A stretch of DNA of 64,000 nt, taken from positions 62,001 through 126,000 of the forward strand of contig NZ_NFLF01000001.1 of the NCBI RefSeq assembly GCF_002160765.1, written 5' to 3'. The position numbers were made by a program, and so were the translations under genes. The stretch is from Lachnoclostridium sp. An138 (GTDB taxonomy: Bacteria > Bacillota > Clostridia > Lachnospirales > Lachnospiraceae). This document shows, in pieces, positions 1 to 7,623 of this stretch (its first letter is position 1; the number at the start of each line of letters is the position of its first letter). The notes under the pieces were generated by a model. It saw only the letters and a program-made list of their open reading frames with translations. It made no database searches and was not told where the DNA came from.

Positions 1-836
1 TGCTTCGGTCCTTTCAAAGAACCCAGGGAAGCCGCTACCGCCGAATAGGTATCTGTACCCGTAGAAGACACCACATGAGTCGTAAAGGTAGAGTTGTTTC
101 CGCCGCCATGCTCTGCGTGCAGCACCAGAGCCACATCCAGCACCTTGGCCTCCAGCTCTGTATACTGTCCGTCTCTCCGGAGAAGCCGCAGAATGTTTTC
201 CGCCGTGGACAGCTCCGGCTTCGGATTCCGGATAATCAGGCTCTTGTCCAGATGATAATGGCGGTACGCGTGATATCCGTATACCGAATACAGCGGGAAC
301 TGGGCGATCAGCTGCAGAGACTGTCTCAGTACGTTGCCCACAGAGATATCTTCCGGTTTCGGGTCATAGGAATACATCGTCAGCACACATTTCTGCAGCG
401 TATTCATCATATTGGAACTGGGCGCTTTCATGATAACATCCCGCACAAAGGTATCCGGAAGTTCCCGGTAAATTCCCAGAATATCGATAAATTCCCGAAG
501 CTGCGCTTTGGTGGGAAGTTTTCCGAACAGAAGCAGATAGGTCGTCTCCTCAAAAGCAAACCGCCGGTTTGCCTCTCCGCGCACCAGATCCTCCACATTA
601 ACTCCCTGATAATACAGCTCGCCGTCGATCGGCACCTTCTCTCCATCTATATAGCCAAAAGATACTACATCGGAAATCTCCGTCAGGCCTGTCAGTACGC
701 CTTTTCCGGAGGAATCACGGAGGCCCCTCTTTACATCATATTCTGCATAGAGATCCACGTCAATCTTACCGGATTTCATGCTGTATTCCACCAGCTTCTG
801 AACCTTCTCATCTACATTTCTGTCGTCTTTTTTCAT
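1..836 (-). CDS. gltA: citrate synthase, 3' end cut by window
   Basis: This gene condenses acetyl-CoA and oxaloacetate to citrate in the cytoplasm, the entry step of the partial TCA cycle that feeds 2-oxoglutarate and glutamate synthesis. The first 278 residues are in the window and the reading frame runs off the left edge. The signature around residues 240-252 (HAEHGGGNNSTFT) is the citrate synthase catalytic-histidine region, and the preceding helical domain matches the family. The ATG at 834-836 follows a strong Shine-Dalgarno (GAGGAGGC, about 841-849). It has its own sigma-A-type promoter at 971-999, so it need not be co-transcribed with the upstream LysR gene. Methylcitrate synthase activity cannot be excluded without the C-terminal domain. 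Confidence 0.93.
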   Translation of the reverse strand, partial: MKKDDRNVDEKVQKLVEYSMKSGKIDVDLYAEYDVKRGLRDSSGKGVLTGLTEISDVVSFGYIDGEKVPIDGELYYQGVNVEDLVRGEANRRFAFEETTYLLLFGKLPTKAQLREFIDILGIYRELPDTFVRDVIMKAPSSNMMNTLQKCVLTMYSYDPKPEDISVGNVLRQSLQLIAQFPLYSVYGYHAYRHYHLDKSLIIRNPKPELSTAENILRLLRRDGQYTELEAKVLDVALVLHAEHGGGNNSTFTTHVVSSTGTDTYSAVAASLGSLKGPK

Positions 837-880
837 TTCACTGCCTCCTCATAGTTTTGTTCTGTCCCAGGCCATACATA

Positions 881-961
881 TCTGTCTGCTCTGCTCTGTC
901 TGCTCTGTCTGTTCTGTCTGTTCTGCAGGCCGCGGGAAGCCCGCGCCTTTCCTGCGCGGGC
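881..961 (-). repeat. structured, CAGA-repeat 5' leader of citrate synthase
   Basis: On the minus strand the citrate synthase mRNA would start near 964. It opens with an 8-bp perfect stem (GCCCGCGC/GCGCGGGC, arms 939-946 and 954-961, 7-nt loop). An unstructured stretch of repeated CAGAACAGA/CAGAGCAGA units follows at about 881-925. There is no U-tract after the stem, so it does not look like a terminator. A 5'-end stabilising hairpin or spacer is an inference. Confidence 0.5.
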
Positions 962-970
962 GTTTGTTCA

Positions 971-999
971 ATTATAGCGGAAAAAGGAAGGCATGGCAA
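971..999 (-). promoter_or_regulatory. promoter of citrate synthase
   Basis: On the minus strand a TTGCCA -35 box (994-999) is followed 17 bases later by a perfect TATAAT -10 box (971-976). The start of transcription would fall near 964, about 130 bases upstream of the ATG. Confidence 0.7.
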
Positions 1000-1039
1000 G
1001 TATTTCTGTTTTTCTCTTTCTTACTCTGCAGCCGCCGAG

Positions 1040-1978
1040 TCAACCGCCGCACTGGCTGAAATACTCCTCCGCCACCCCCAGAAATACCTCCATCTGAGGA
1101 GAAATCCACTTATTCTTATGATAAAAAAGCTGGCTCCACATGTAGACGGACGGAAGCTCTGTCTCCACTTCAAAGACCTTCCCCGCCTCTATGGCCTTCG
1201 CAGCCGAAAATGCCGGAAGAAAGGAAAGGCCAAAGCCTTCCTCCACCATATGCACAATGGTCTCCGTATTGGCAATCTCAAGCTGGGAATGTATTTCTGC
1301 GTCTGATTCTGCCAGAAGGCGCTCCAGCTCATAACGGTAGCTTTCGCCCCGCTCCGTGAGCGCAAAAGGAAGCCGGCTCATTTCCCGGGCGCTGATTTTT
1401 CCGGACCGAAGCCGTGTGTTCAGTTCCGGGTCTGTCTGTTCTCCGGAGGCCGGAGCAATAAAGATAATCCGCTCCTCCTTCAGAAGCTTTCGCTCCATCC
1501 CCGGATAATGCGCTTTCTTTTCCAGATTGAAAAACAGATCCAGACGGTTGCTGCGGATTCTTTCCAGCAATTCATCTCTCCCTGCCGTGTGTACAAGAAT
1601 TTCCACGCCGGGGCAGAGTTTATGATAACGCATCAAAAGCCCTGGGAGAAGCGCTGTCGCCACAGACTCTACGCTCCCAATCCGGAGCTGCCCGGAGATA
1701 TCCCGCAGTTCTGTTCCTTCTCTCCCTTTCCGGATGCTTTCCTTTGCTTTTTCCGCCGCCCCCAGAACCTCGTTGGCATAAAATACGAAGCTCTGACCTT
1801 CCTCCGTAAGCGCCGCTCCCTTTCCGATCCGCTCAAAGAGCTGCACCCCAAGTTCCCGTTCCAGCTGCTGAATCTGAATGGTAACCGCCGACTGAGAGTA
1901 GCCCAGCTTTTCCGCCGCTTTTGAAAAATTTCGAAGCTCGGCCACCTTCAAAAATGTCTTAATATTTTTAAACTCCAT
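1040..1978 (-). CDS. LysR family transcriptional regulator
   Basis: This is a DNA-binding regulator of 312 residues, the usual LysR length. Residues 1-60 form the winged helix-turn-helix (FLKVAELRNFSKAAEKLGYS and the recognition helix after it). Residues 90-300 form the periplasmic-binding-protein-like effector domain. It is divergent from the PLP decarboxylase that starts at 2114. The 135-base region between them carries a promoter and an ATGA-N3-TCAT palindrome, so by the usual LysR logic it probably controls that decarboxylase and itself. Citrate synthase lies downstream on the same strand but has its own promoter. The effector cannot be read from the sequence. Confidence 0.9.
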   Translation of the reverse strand: MEFKNIKTFLKVAELRNFSKAAEKLGYSQSAVTIQIQQLERELGVQLFERIGKGAALTEEGQSFVFYANEVLGAAEKAKESIRKGREGTELRDISGQLRIGSVESVATALLPGLLMRYHKLCPGVEILVHTAGRDELLERIRSNRLDLFFNLEKKAHYPGMERKLLKEERIIFIAPASGEQTDPELNTRLRSGKISAREMSRLPFALTERGESYRYELERLLAESDAEIHSQLEIANTETIVHMVEEGFGLSFLPAFSAAKAIEAGKVFEVETELPSVYMWSQLFYHKNKWISPQMEVFLGVAEEYFSQCGG

Positions 1979-1989
1979 CTGGCTCTCCT

Positions 1990-2054
1990 ATGAATTTGAT
2001 TAATAGCAATATGAAAATCATGAATTTAACAAATATTATCTTTGATGTTACTAT
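1990..2054 (+). promoter_or_regulatory. divergent control region between lysR and decarboxylase
   Basis: The plus strand holds a sigma-A-like promoter: TTAACA at 2026-2031, a 17-base spacer, and TACTAT at 2049-2054. Just upstream are the palindrome ATGA-AAA-TCAT (2011-2021) and two copies of ATGAATTT (1990-1997 and 2020-2027) spaced 30 bases apart. These are candidate LysR contact sites, an inference from position. Confidence 0.5.
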
Positions 2055-2113
2055 AGAGTCCAGAAGACGTCAAGCAGGGCCCGCTGAAATACAGAAATTG
2101 AAAAAGCGAGGAT

Positions 2114-3547
2114 ATGATTCAAATGAAAAGCAGAAATACCGCATGGACAGATCCGTCCTTTGAACAGATTACAGAGACATTTATCCATGAATATCTTGAG
2201 GAAAGAAAAACACTTGTCAGCCAGCCTGTCTGCAGGCCAGCCGGCCGGAAACCAGAGCATACCGGGATTTCTGAAAAGGGACGTCCCCTTGAGGATGTGG
2301 TCCGGGAACTGAAAGAGGAGATCTTCTCTTTCGGCTGCGAAACCTGCCACCCCAGGTTTCTGGGCTTTGTGCCCGGTACAGCTTCCTGCTATTCGTGGCT
2401 TGGAGACATCATGACCTCCGCCTATAACCGGCATGCCGGAAGCCTGGCTAATTTCCCGCAGGGTTGTCAGATTGAATCCGATCTGATCCGCTGGCTGTGT
2501 GATAAAGCCGGTTTCCCAGACACGGCAGGAGGACTTTTTGTGTCGGGCGGTTCCATGGCAAATCTGACGGCTCTCACCATCGCAAGAGACCGCCTTCCCG
2601 AACACGACTGGCACCGGGGCACAGCCTATGTGTCGGAGCAGACACACTCCTCTGTGGCGAAGGGCCTCCACATCATCGGAATCCCTTCCGACAGAATCCG
2701 CTGTATCCCCACAGACAAGCACTTTCAGATGAGCTCAGCACTTCTGGAACAGGCCATAACAGAGGATCTGGAACAGGGACTTCTCCCCTTTGCTGTCATC
2801 GCAAGCGCCGGAACCACCAATACTGGCAGCATCGATCCCTTTTCTGAAACAGCTGCCATCTGCCGCCGGTATCATCTCTGGATGCATGTGGACGGCTCCT
2901 TCGGCGCCTCCGTGCTCCTGTCCGGACGCAAGGGTCTGCTGAAGGGTATCGAGCTGGCAGACAGTCTGAGCTGGGACGCACACAAATGGCTGTTCCAGAC
3001 CTACGGCTGCGGCATGGTCCTCGTAAGAGACCGGGCAGACATGGTAAACAGCTTCCATGCCCACCCCGAATATCTGAAAGACATCGACGCGGATGAGGAA
3101 TACATGAACCCCTGGAACATCGGCCCGGAGCTTACCCGCCCGGCCCGGGGTATCAAGCTCTGGCTTACCCTTCAGACCATGGGCAGTGACGCGGTCGCCT
3201 CCGGCATCGAACACGGTTTTGAACTGGCGGAATATGCGGAACAGCTTCTTCGAAGGTACCCTGAAATCGAAATCGTCTCCCCGGCGCAGCTGGCCGTGAT
3301 CAATTTCCGTTTCAATCCCGGAAGATTGACAGAGGAAGAAAAAGACAGCCTGAACCTGCGGATTTCCAGGCAGATAATCTCCAGCGGGTATGCGGGTGTC
3401 TTTACAACAGAACTGAATGGGAAAAAAGTCCTGCGGCTCTGCACGATCCATCCGGAAACCACAAAGGAAGATATCCGCAATACGATTTTCCTTTTAAAAG
3501 AATACTGCCAGAAGCTTCTTCCGGCATCCGGCAGCATTCCAGCCTGA
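2114..3547 (+). CDS. PLP-dependent group II amino-acid decarboxylase
   Basis: This 477-residue cytoplasmic enzyme removes the carboxyl group of an amino acid to give an amine. It belongs to the aromatic-amino-acid/glutamate decarboxylase family (Pyridoxal_deC). The PLP lysine is K291 in the motif WDAHKW. The cofactor-contacting D260 (MHVDGSFGAS) and the ring-stacking H178 (SEQTHSSVAKG) are present. Length and motifs resemble gut clostridial tryptophan/phenylalanine decarboxylases, which make tryptamine or phenethylamine, but the substrate is not determinable here. It stands alone, with its own promoter and terminator and a divergent LysR regulator. There is no adjacent amino-acid antiporter, which argues against a simple acid-resistance decarboxylase-antiporter pair. 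Confidence 0.9.
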   Translation: MIQMKSRNTAWTDPSFEQITETFIHEYLEERKTLVSQPVCRPAGRKPEHTGISEKGRPLEDVVRELKEEIFSFGCETCHPRFLGFVPGTASCYSWLGDIMTSAYNRHAGSLANFPQGCQIESDLIRWLCDKAGFPDTAGGLFVSGGSMANLTALTIARDRLPEHDWHRGTAYVSEQTHSSVAKGLHIIGIPSDRIRCIPTDKHFQMSSALLEQAITEDLEQGLLPFAVIASAGTTNTGSIDPFSETAAICRRYHLWMHVDGSFGASVLLSGRKGLLKGIELADSLSWDAHKWLFQTYGCGMVLVRDRADMVNSFHAHPEYLKDIDADEEYMNPWNIGPELTRPARGIKLWLTLQTMGSDAVASGIEHGFELAEYAEQLLRRYPEIEIVSPAQLAVINFRFNPGRLTEEEKDSLNLRISRQIISSGYAGVFTTELNGKKVLRLCTIHPETTKEDIRNTIFLLKEYCQKLLPASGSIPA

Positions 3548-3553
3548 AGACGC

Positions 3554-3606
3554 ACAGGAGGCAGCCCGCAATCGTCTGCCTCCTGTACTTTTCATTCTTT
3601 TTTGTT
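3554..3606 (+). terminator. rho-independent terminator of the decarboxylase
   Basis: A perfect 11-bp stem (ACAGGAGGCAG at 3554-3564 with CTGCCTCCTGT at 3576-3586) is followed by the T-rich run ACTTTTCATTCTTTTTT on the plus strand. Confidence 0.9.
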
Positions 3607-3626
3607 TTCCTGCGAATTGCCGGGTT

Positions 3627-4715
3627 TTAGTAATTCTCTGCATGCACCTCAAAGTAGCTCTGCGGATGCGCGCAGGTCGGACAGATCTCCGGAGCGGAGG
3701 TTCCCACGATAATATGTCCGCAGTTGCGGCACTCCCATACCTTTACCTCACTCTTTGCGAAGACCTCTGCCATTTCCACATTGTGAAGCAGCGCGCGGTA
3801 GCGCTCCTCATGATGCTTTTCAATAGCAGCTACCAGACGGAATTTCGCGGCCAGCTCCGGGAATCCCTCTTCCTCGGCAGTCTTTGCGAAACCTTCGTAC
3901 ATATCCGTCCACTCATAGTTCTCGCCTTCAGCGGCATGAAGCAGGTTCTCAGCGGTATTTCCGATGCCCTGCATTTCCTTAAACCACATCTTTGCGTGCT
4001 CTTTCTCATTGTCAGCCGTCTTCAGAAACAGAGCCGCGATCTGCTCATATCCTTCCTTCTTTGCTACGGACGCGAAATATGTATACTTGTTGCGCGCCTG
4101 AGATTCTCCGGCGAAAGCGGCCTCCAGGTTCTTTTCTGTCTGTGTTCCAGCGTATTTGCTCATCTTCTTTTCTTCCTTTCTCTCTCTTTTTTCTTCCTTT
4201 TCTTTTTTTGTCTCTGCCGTCTCATTGCATGGGATCAGCTTCAACAGTTTCTTTGCAGCCTCTGCCGGGAATTCCACTGTAGGCGGATTTTCTAACAGCT
4301 CCTCCAGCAGCTTGTGGGTATTCGCGCTCTGGGGCAGCATATACCCGGACTCTCTCATCAAATCCTCATTGACCAGGCGGACGGATTTTGACATGGCTGT
4401 CATCAGACGGTACAGACCGTCCTCTTCGGCTGCTTCAGCCAGCTGCAGCGCCATTTTTTCCTGCTTCGCCTTGCTTTTTGCCAGAGCATAAGATGCCGCC
4501 AGCACCTTCTCCTCCTTTTTCTGCTGAGGCGGATATTCCACCGGAACCATGGAAATAGCGGCGCTTGGACAGGCTGCCGCGCAGGTACCGCAGCCCAGGC
4601 ACTTGTCCGTGTCGATGATGCTGTTCTCTGTGTCTGTAGCACCTGTGGGACAGACATAGAGACAGAGACAGTCTTTCGTACAAAGCCTCAGATTTCTCAC
4701 AGCAACCTTTTTCAT
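3627..4715 (-). CDS. rbr: ferredoxin-rubrerythrin fusion (or two overlapping products)
   Basis: This is a peroxide-reducing rubrerythrin with a ferredoxin-like front half, 362 residues in one open frame. Residues 1-60 bind two [4Fe-4S] clusters (C12, C16, C18, C22; C39, C42, C45, C49). Residues 60-165 are a helical region. Residues 166-184 are a highly charged linker of Lys, Glu and Arg. Residues 185-362 are a complete rubrerythrin: a four-helix di-iron domain with ExxH motifs, then a C-terminal rubredoxin Fe(Cys)4 site (CRNCG...CPTCA). An internal ATG at 4161-4163 (M185) with an AAGGAAG ribosome site could make a normal 178-residue rubrerythrin alone. The gene overlaps the upstream two-rubredoxin gene by four bases (ATGA) and lies in the perR operon. 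Separate ferredoxin and rubrerythrin genes are what I would expect in relatives, so this may be a recent stop-codon loss. Confidence 0.88.
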   Translation of the reverse strand: MKKVAVRNLRLCTKDCLCLYVCPTGATDTENSIIDTDKCLGCGTCAAACPSAAISMVPVEYPPQQKKEEKVLAASYALAKSKAKQEKMALQLAEAAEEDGLYRLMTAMSKSVRLVNEDLMRESGYMLPQSANTHKLLEELLENPPTVEFPAEAAKKLLKLIPCNETAETKKEKEEKRERKEEKKMSKYAGTQTEKNLEAAFAGESQARNKYTYFASVAKKEGYEQIAALFLKTADNEKEHAKMWFKEMQGIGNTAENLLHAAEGENYEWTDMYEGFAKTAEEEGFPELAAKFRLVAAIEKHHEERYRALLHNVEMAEVFAKSEVKVWECRNCGHIIVGTSAPEICPTCAHPQSYFEVHAENY

Positions 4716-5386
4716 GCAGAATCCCTCCCTTCCATTTTTTCAAATTTCCAGGCGGGAACCCTGCACACCGGGCAGAGCTCCGGGGGCTTGTCTCCCACAT
4801 AGACGAAGCCGCAGACCGTGCATACCCAGATCTCTGTGTCCGCCAGGAATGCCTCCCCCTCCTGCCGGTACTGGGCAAGCAGAGAATTCAGCATGTTCGT
4901 AACCTTCTCTCCCCAGACACAGATTCTCTTTGTTCCCCGGTCTCCTGCTGCGCCGGCGGCCGCATTTACTGCCGGATACCCCTGCTCCAGATCTCCCTGA
5001 ATCATGGATGCCAGCCGGTCCAGATCCGCCCCCGGCTCCGCCGGCGTCACAGCAGCAAAATACTCTGCAAGCTCGCGGAACAGGGAAGCCTCCTGGTCCT
5101 TATACTGCTTCTCGCAGCCCCGGGCCAGGTTAGAACAGAGCGCGGACAGTTCTCCCACAGAAAGCTTTTCCATGCCTTCCTCTTCGGAAACCGGGCCTGC
5201 TGCCGGAACCGGGGACACCGGAACTGCGGCCGTCTTCCTTGGTTCATCCGCCTTTTTCTCCGGCACAAATACAGTCTTGGCCGCCTTGCATACGGGACAT
5301 CTCCATGAATCAGGGAGCTCGGAGAAGGCCTGCTTCTCTCTCGCTTCATCATAGATATACCCGCATACAGAACAGACATATCTCAT
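4712..5386 (-). CDS. protein with rubredoxin domains at both ends
   Basis: This is probably an electron carrier to the adjacent rubrerythrin. The start at 5386 ([10 protein letters not shown]) is chosen because the Shine-Dalgarno AAAGGAG (5394-5400) lies 7 bases upstream; the first upstream ATG would overlap it. That gives 224 residues. The N-terminal 45 residues are a rubredoxin-like domain (CSVCG...CPVC). A proline/alanine-rich linker and a helical middle of about 130 residues follow. The C-terminal 35 residues are a second rubredoxin-type site ([20 protein letters not shown]). The helical middle lacks the ExxH pairs of a di-iron rubrerythrin as far as I can see. It is translationally coupled to the downstream gene. 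I know no named family with this exact order. Confidence 0.75.
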   Translation of the reverse strand: MRYVCSVCGYIYDEAREKQAFSELPDSWRCPVCKAAKTVFVPEKKADEPRKTAAVPVSPVPAAGPVSEEEGMEKLSVGELSALCSNLARGCEKQYKDQEASLFRELAEYFAAVTPAEPGADLDRLASMIQGDLEQGYPAVNAAAGAAGDRGTKRICVWGEKVTNMLNSLLAQYRQEGEAFLADTEIWVCTVCGFVYVGDKPPELCPVCRVPAWKFEKMEGRDSA

Positions 5387-5527
5387 TCGCATTCTCCTTT
5401 CCGATACTTTTGTCACAGCCGTTCAATACTTTCACAGCTGCTGGTTATCTATATGGATGCCGTCTGCAATTCCTTACGGCACATAGATCCGTCCTTATTT
5501 TCATGGAAAACGGCTGGACTCCGCCGC

Positions 5528-5917
5528 TTATTCCTCTCTCCGTTCTTCTTTCTGCTCTTCCTCCGCCCGGCATTCCGGACAAATATAATAAACCTTTAAA
5601 TCATAGGTGAAAAATTCCCCGCCAAGCTGCTTTTTCAGAGAAGCAGTCAAATCCTCAAAGCAGATATCCGTAAGCTTCCCGCATCTTCTGCACACCAGAT
5701 GATCGTGTTTCGCAGTCCGATCGTACCGATCCGGCGCTCCCTCTGTGGACACCCGGCGGATCAGCCCTGCCTCACACAGTTTGTTCAGGTTATTATATAC
5801 GGTCGCCAGTGAGACGGAAGGGTAGCTTTTTTTCAGTTCTGAAAAAATCTGATCCGCAGTCATATGGCCCGTAAGCTTATTGACAATCTCGTAAATCTGC
5901 TTTTCATACTTTGTCAT
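5528..5917 (-). CDS. perR: PerR-type Fur family peroxide regulator
   Basis: This is a metal-dependent repressor that senses peroxide by oxidation of histidines at its regulatory metal site. It has 129 residues: a winged helix (MTADQIFSELKKSYPSVSLA onward), then a dimerisation domain with an HDH metal motif and the structural zinc site CRRC...CPEC. The ATG at 5917 is preferred over 5923 because AAAAGGGTG (5925-5933) lies 7 bases upstream. Two PerR-box palindromes cover its promoter, and rubredoxin and rubrerythrin genes lie downstream. Together these support PerR rather than Fur or Zur. Autoregulation is likely. Confidence 0.88.
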   Translation of the reverse strand: MTKYEKQIYEIVNKLTGHMTADQIFSELKKSYPSVSLATVYNNLNKLCEAGLIRRVSTEGAPDRYDRTAKHDHLVCRRCGKLTDICFEDLTASLKKQLGGEFFTYDLKVYYICPECRAEEEQKEERREE

Positions 5918-5931
5918 AAGCATTCACCCTT

Positions 5932-5979
5932 TTAGAATTATTCTAAATTTATTATAATAATTATTATTAAAAAAGTCAA
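5932..5979 (-). promoter_or_regulatory. perR promoter with two PerR boxes
   Basis: On the minus strand a TTGACT -35 (5974-5979), a 17-base spacer and a perfect TATAAT -10 (5951-5956) form a strong promoter. Box 1, TTAGAATTATTCTAA (5932-5946), is a perfect 7-1-7 palindrome at the start site. Box 2, TTATAATAATTATTA (5952-5966), matches the known PerR consensus TTATAATNATTATAA at all but one position and covers the -10. Binding to either box would block RNA polymerase. Confidence 0.85.
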
Positions 5980-6050
5980 GCATAATTTCCTGCAAAATAT
6001 AGATTTTCTGACTTTTTTATTTTGATGCTTCTCTGCTTCTGACAAATCAA

Positions 6051-6082
6051 GACCGGCCAGAGAAGGCTTTCCCTGACCGGTC
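6051..6082 (-). terminator. probable terminator of the sugar-transport operon
   Basis: GACCGG and CCGGTC arms, with further pairing inside (6051-6082), form an imperfect hairpin just after the isomerase stop. On the minus strand it is followed by TTGATTTGT, a weak U-tract. Confidence 0.55.
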
Positions 6083-6098
6083 CTATATCAAAAACTAT

Positions 6099-7583
6099 TT
6101 ACGCAAACGGATTCTCTGTCGGATACAGCATTCCCTTCGGACGGTTGAAGCCAATCTTCTCCGGCACAACACCCAGATACTTGAACACTTCATAGAGTGC
6201 CTTTCCGTGGTGGCCGAAGGCTACGGCACCGTGATGGGGGAAGTTCTCCTCAATCAGCACATGACGGTAGAAGCGTCCCATTTCCGGAATCGCGAAGATG
6301 CCGATGGAACCGAAAGACCGTGTTGCTACCGGCAGGATCTCGCCCTGAGCCACATAGGCGCGGAGCTTGCAGTCCGCCGTGCTCTGCAGACGGAAGAAAG
6401 TGATGTCTCCCGGAACAATATCTCCTTCGAGAGTTCCCTGGGTCACCTCTTCCGGAAGGCTTCTCGCCATGATCAGCTGATACTTCATAGAACAGGAGGT
6501 CAGCTTGCTGGAGCAGGTGTTGCCACAATGGAAGCCCATGAAGGTATCCTTCTGGGTATAGGGGAATTTTCCTGCGATATCCTCAGCGTACAGATCTGCG
6601 GGAACCGTGTTGTTGATATCCAGCAGAGTTACCGCATCCTGGCTCACGCAGGTTCCGATGAACTCGCTTAAGGCTCCGTAGATATCCACCTCACAGGATA
6701 CGGGGATTCCCCGTCCGGCCAGACGGCTGTTCACATAACAGGGAACGAAGCCGAACTGAGTCTGGAACGCAGGCCAGCATTTTCCGGCAATGGCCACGTA
6801 TTTGCGGTAGCCTCTATGCTCCTCCACCCAGTCGAGCAGCGTCAGCTCGTACTGAGCCAGCTTCTCCAGGATCTGCGGCTTCTTGTTGCCCTCACCGAGC
6901 TCTTTTTCCATATCCTTTACCACATCCGGGATTCTCGGATCTCCTGCATGCTTGTTGAACGCCTCGAAGAGGTCAAGCTCAGAGTTTTCCTCGATCTCCA
7001 CGCCCAGATTATAGAGCTGCTGAATCGGCGCGTTGCAGGCCAGAAAGTTTAAGGGTCTCGGGCCGAAGCTGATGATCTTCAGGCTGGAAAGTCCCACCAG
7101 AGCCCGGGCGATGGGCAGAAAATCATGAATCATATCTGCGCATTCTTCTGCCGTTCCCACCGGATACTCCGGAATATAAGCCTTTACACCGCGAAGCTTC
7201 AGGTTGTAGCTGGCGTTCAGCATACCGCAGTAGGCGTCGCCGCGGCCCTGTACCAGATCCTTTCCGGTCTCCTCGGCAGCCGCCACAAACATCACCGGGC
7301 CGTCAAAATGCTTTGCAAGCAGGGTCTCGGAAATCTCCGGTCCGAAATTTCCAAGGTAAACGACCAGAGCGTTGCAGCCTTCCTTTTTAATATCTTCCAG
7401 AGCCTGAACCATATGGATCTCGCTCTCTACGATGCAGACCGGACATTCATAGATATCCGCCGCGTCATATTTCTTATTATAGGCCTCTACAAGGGCCTTT
7501 CTGCGGTTTACAGAAAGCGATTCCGGGAAGCAGTCCCGGCTTACCGCTACGATGCCCGCTTTTACTACTGGAATATTGCTCAT
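6099..7583 (-). CDS. L-fucose/L-arabinose isomerase family protein
   Basis: This is a putative aldose-ketose isomerase of 494 residues, last gene of the transporter operon. The start at 7583 (MSNIPVVKAG) follows GGAGGAAT; the open frame runs further upstream but without a ribosome site. The N-terminal half has the Rossmann-like FucI/AraA N-domain pattern (NALVVYLGNFGPE). The C-terminal half carries the conserved glycine/histidine-rich core (GFHCGNTC, FPHHGAVAFGHHG) where FucI-family enzymes bind Mn2+. It is not AraA itself, which is encoded at 18774-20261. Its substrate is probably the sugar imported by the adjacent YtfQRT-type transporter, or a product of it. The exact pentose or deoxyhexose is unknown. 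Confidence 0.8.
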   Translation of the reverse strand: MSNIPVVKAGIVAVSRDCFPESLSVNRRKALVEAYNKKYDAADIYECPVCIVESEIHMVQALEDIKKEGCNALVVYLGNFGPEISETLLAKHFDGPVMFVAAAEETGKDLVQGRGDAYCGMLNASYNLKLRGVKAYIPEYPVGTAEECADMIHDFLPIARALVGLSSLKIISFGPRPLNFLACNAPIQQLYNLGVEIEENSELDLFEAFNKHAGDPRIPDVVKDMEKELGEGNKKPQILEKLAQYELTLLDWVEEHRGYRKYVAIAGKCWPAFQTQFGFVPCYVNSRLAGRGIPVSCEVDIYGALSEFIGTCVSQDAVTLLDINNTVPADLYAEDIAGKFPYTQKDTFMGFHCGNTCSSKLTSCSMKYQLIMARSLPEEVTQGTLEGDIVPGDITFFRLQSTADCKLRAYVAQGEILPVATRSFGSIGIFAIPEMGRFYRHVLIEENFPHHGAVAFGHHGKALYEVFKYLGVVPEKIGFNRPKGMLYPTENPFA

Positions 7584-7623
7584 TTTCTTATTCCTCCTAC
7601 TGCTGTTTTCTGCTTGTTTTATT

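Noticed and set aside
75-854. Plus-strand open frame of 259 codons at the left edge
   Set aside because: It lies opposite citrate synthase, whose minus-strand frame has a clear family signature, ribosome site and promoter. The plus frame has no recognisable protein.
939-961. GC hairpin considered as the lysR terminator
   Set aside because: There is no T-run on the minus strand, and a good promoter for citrate synthase places it at the 5' end of that message instead.
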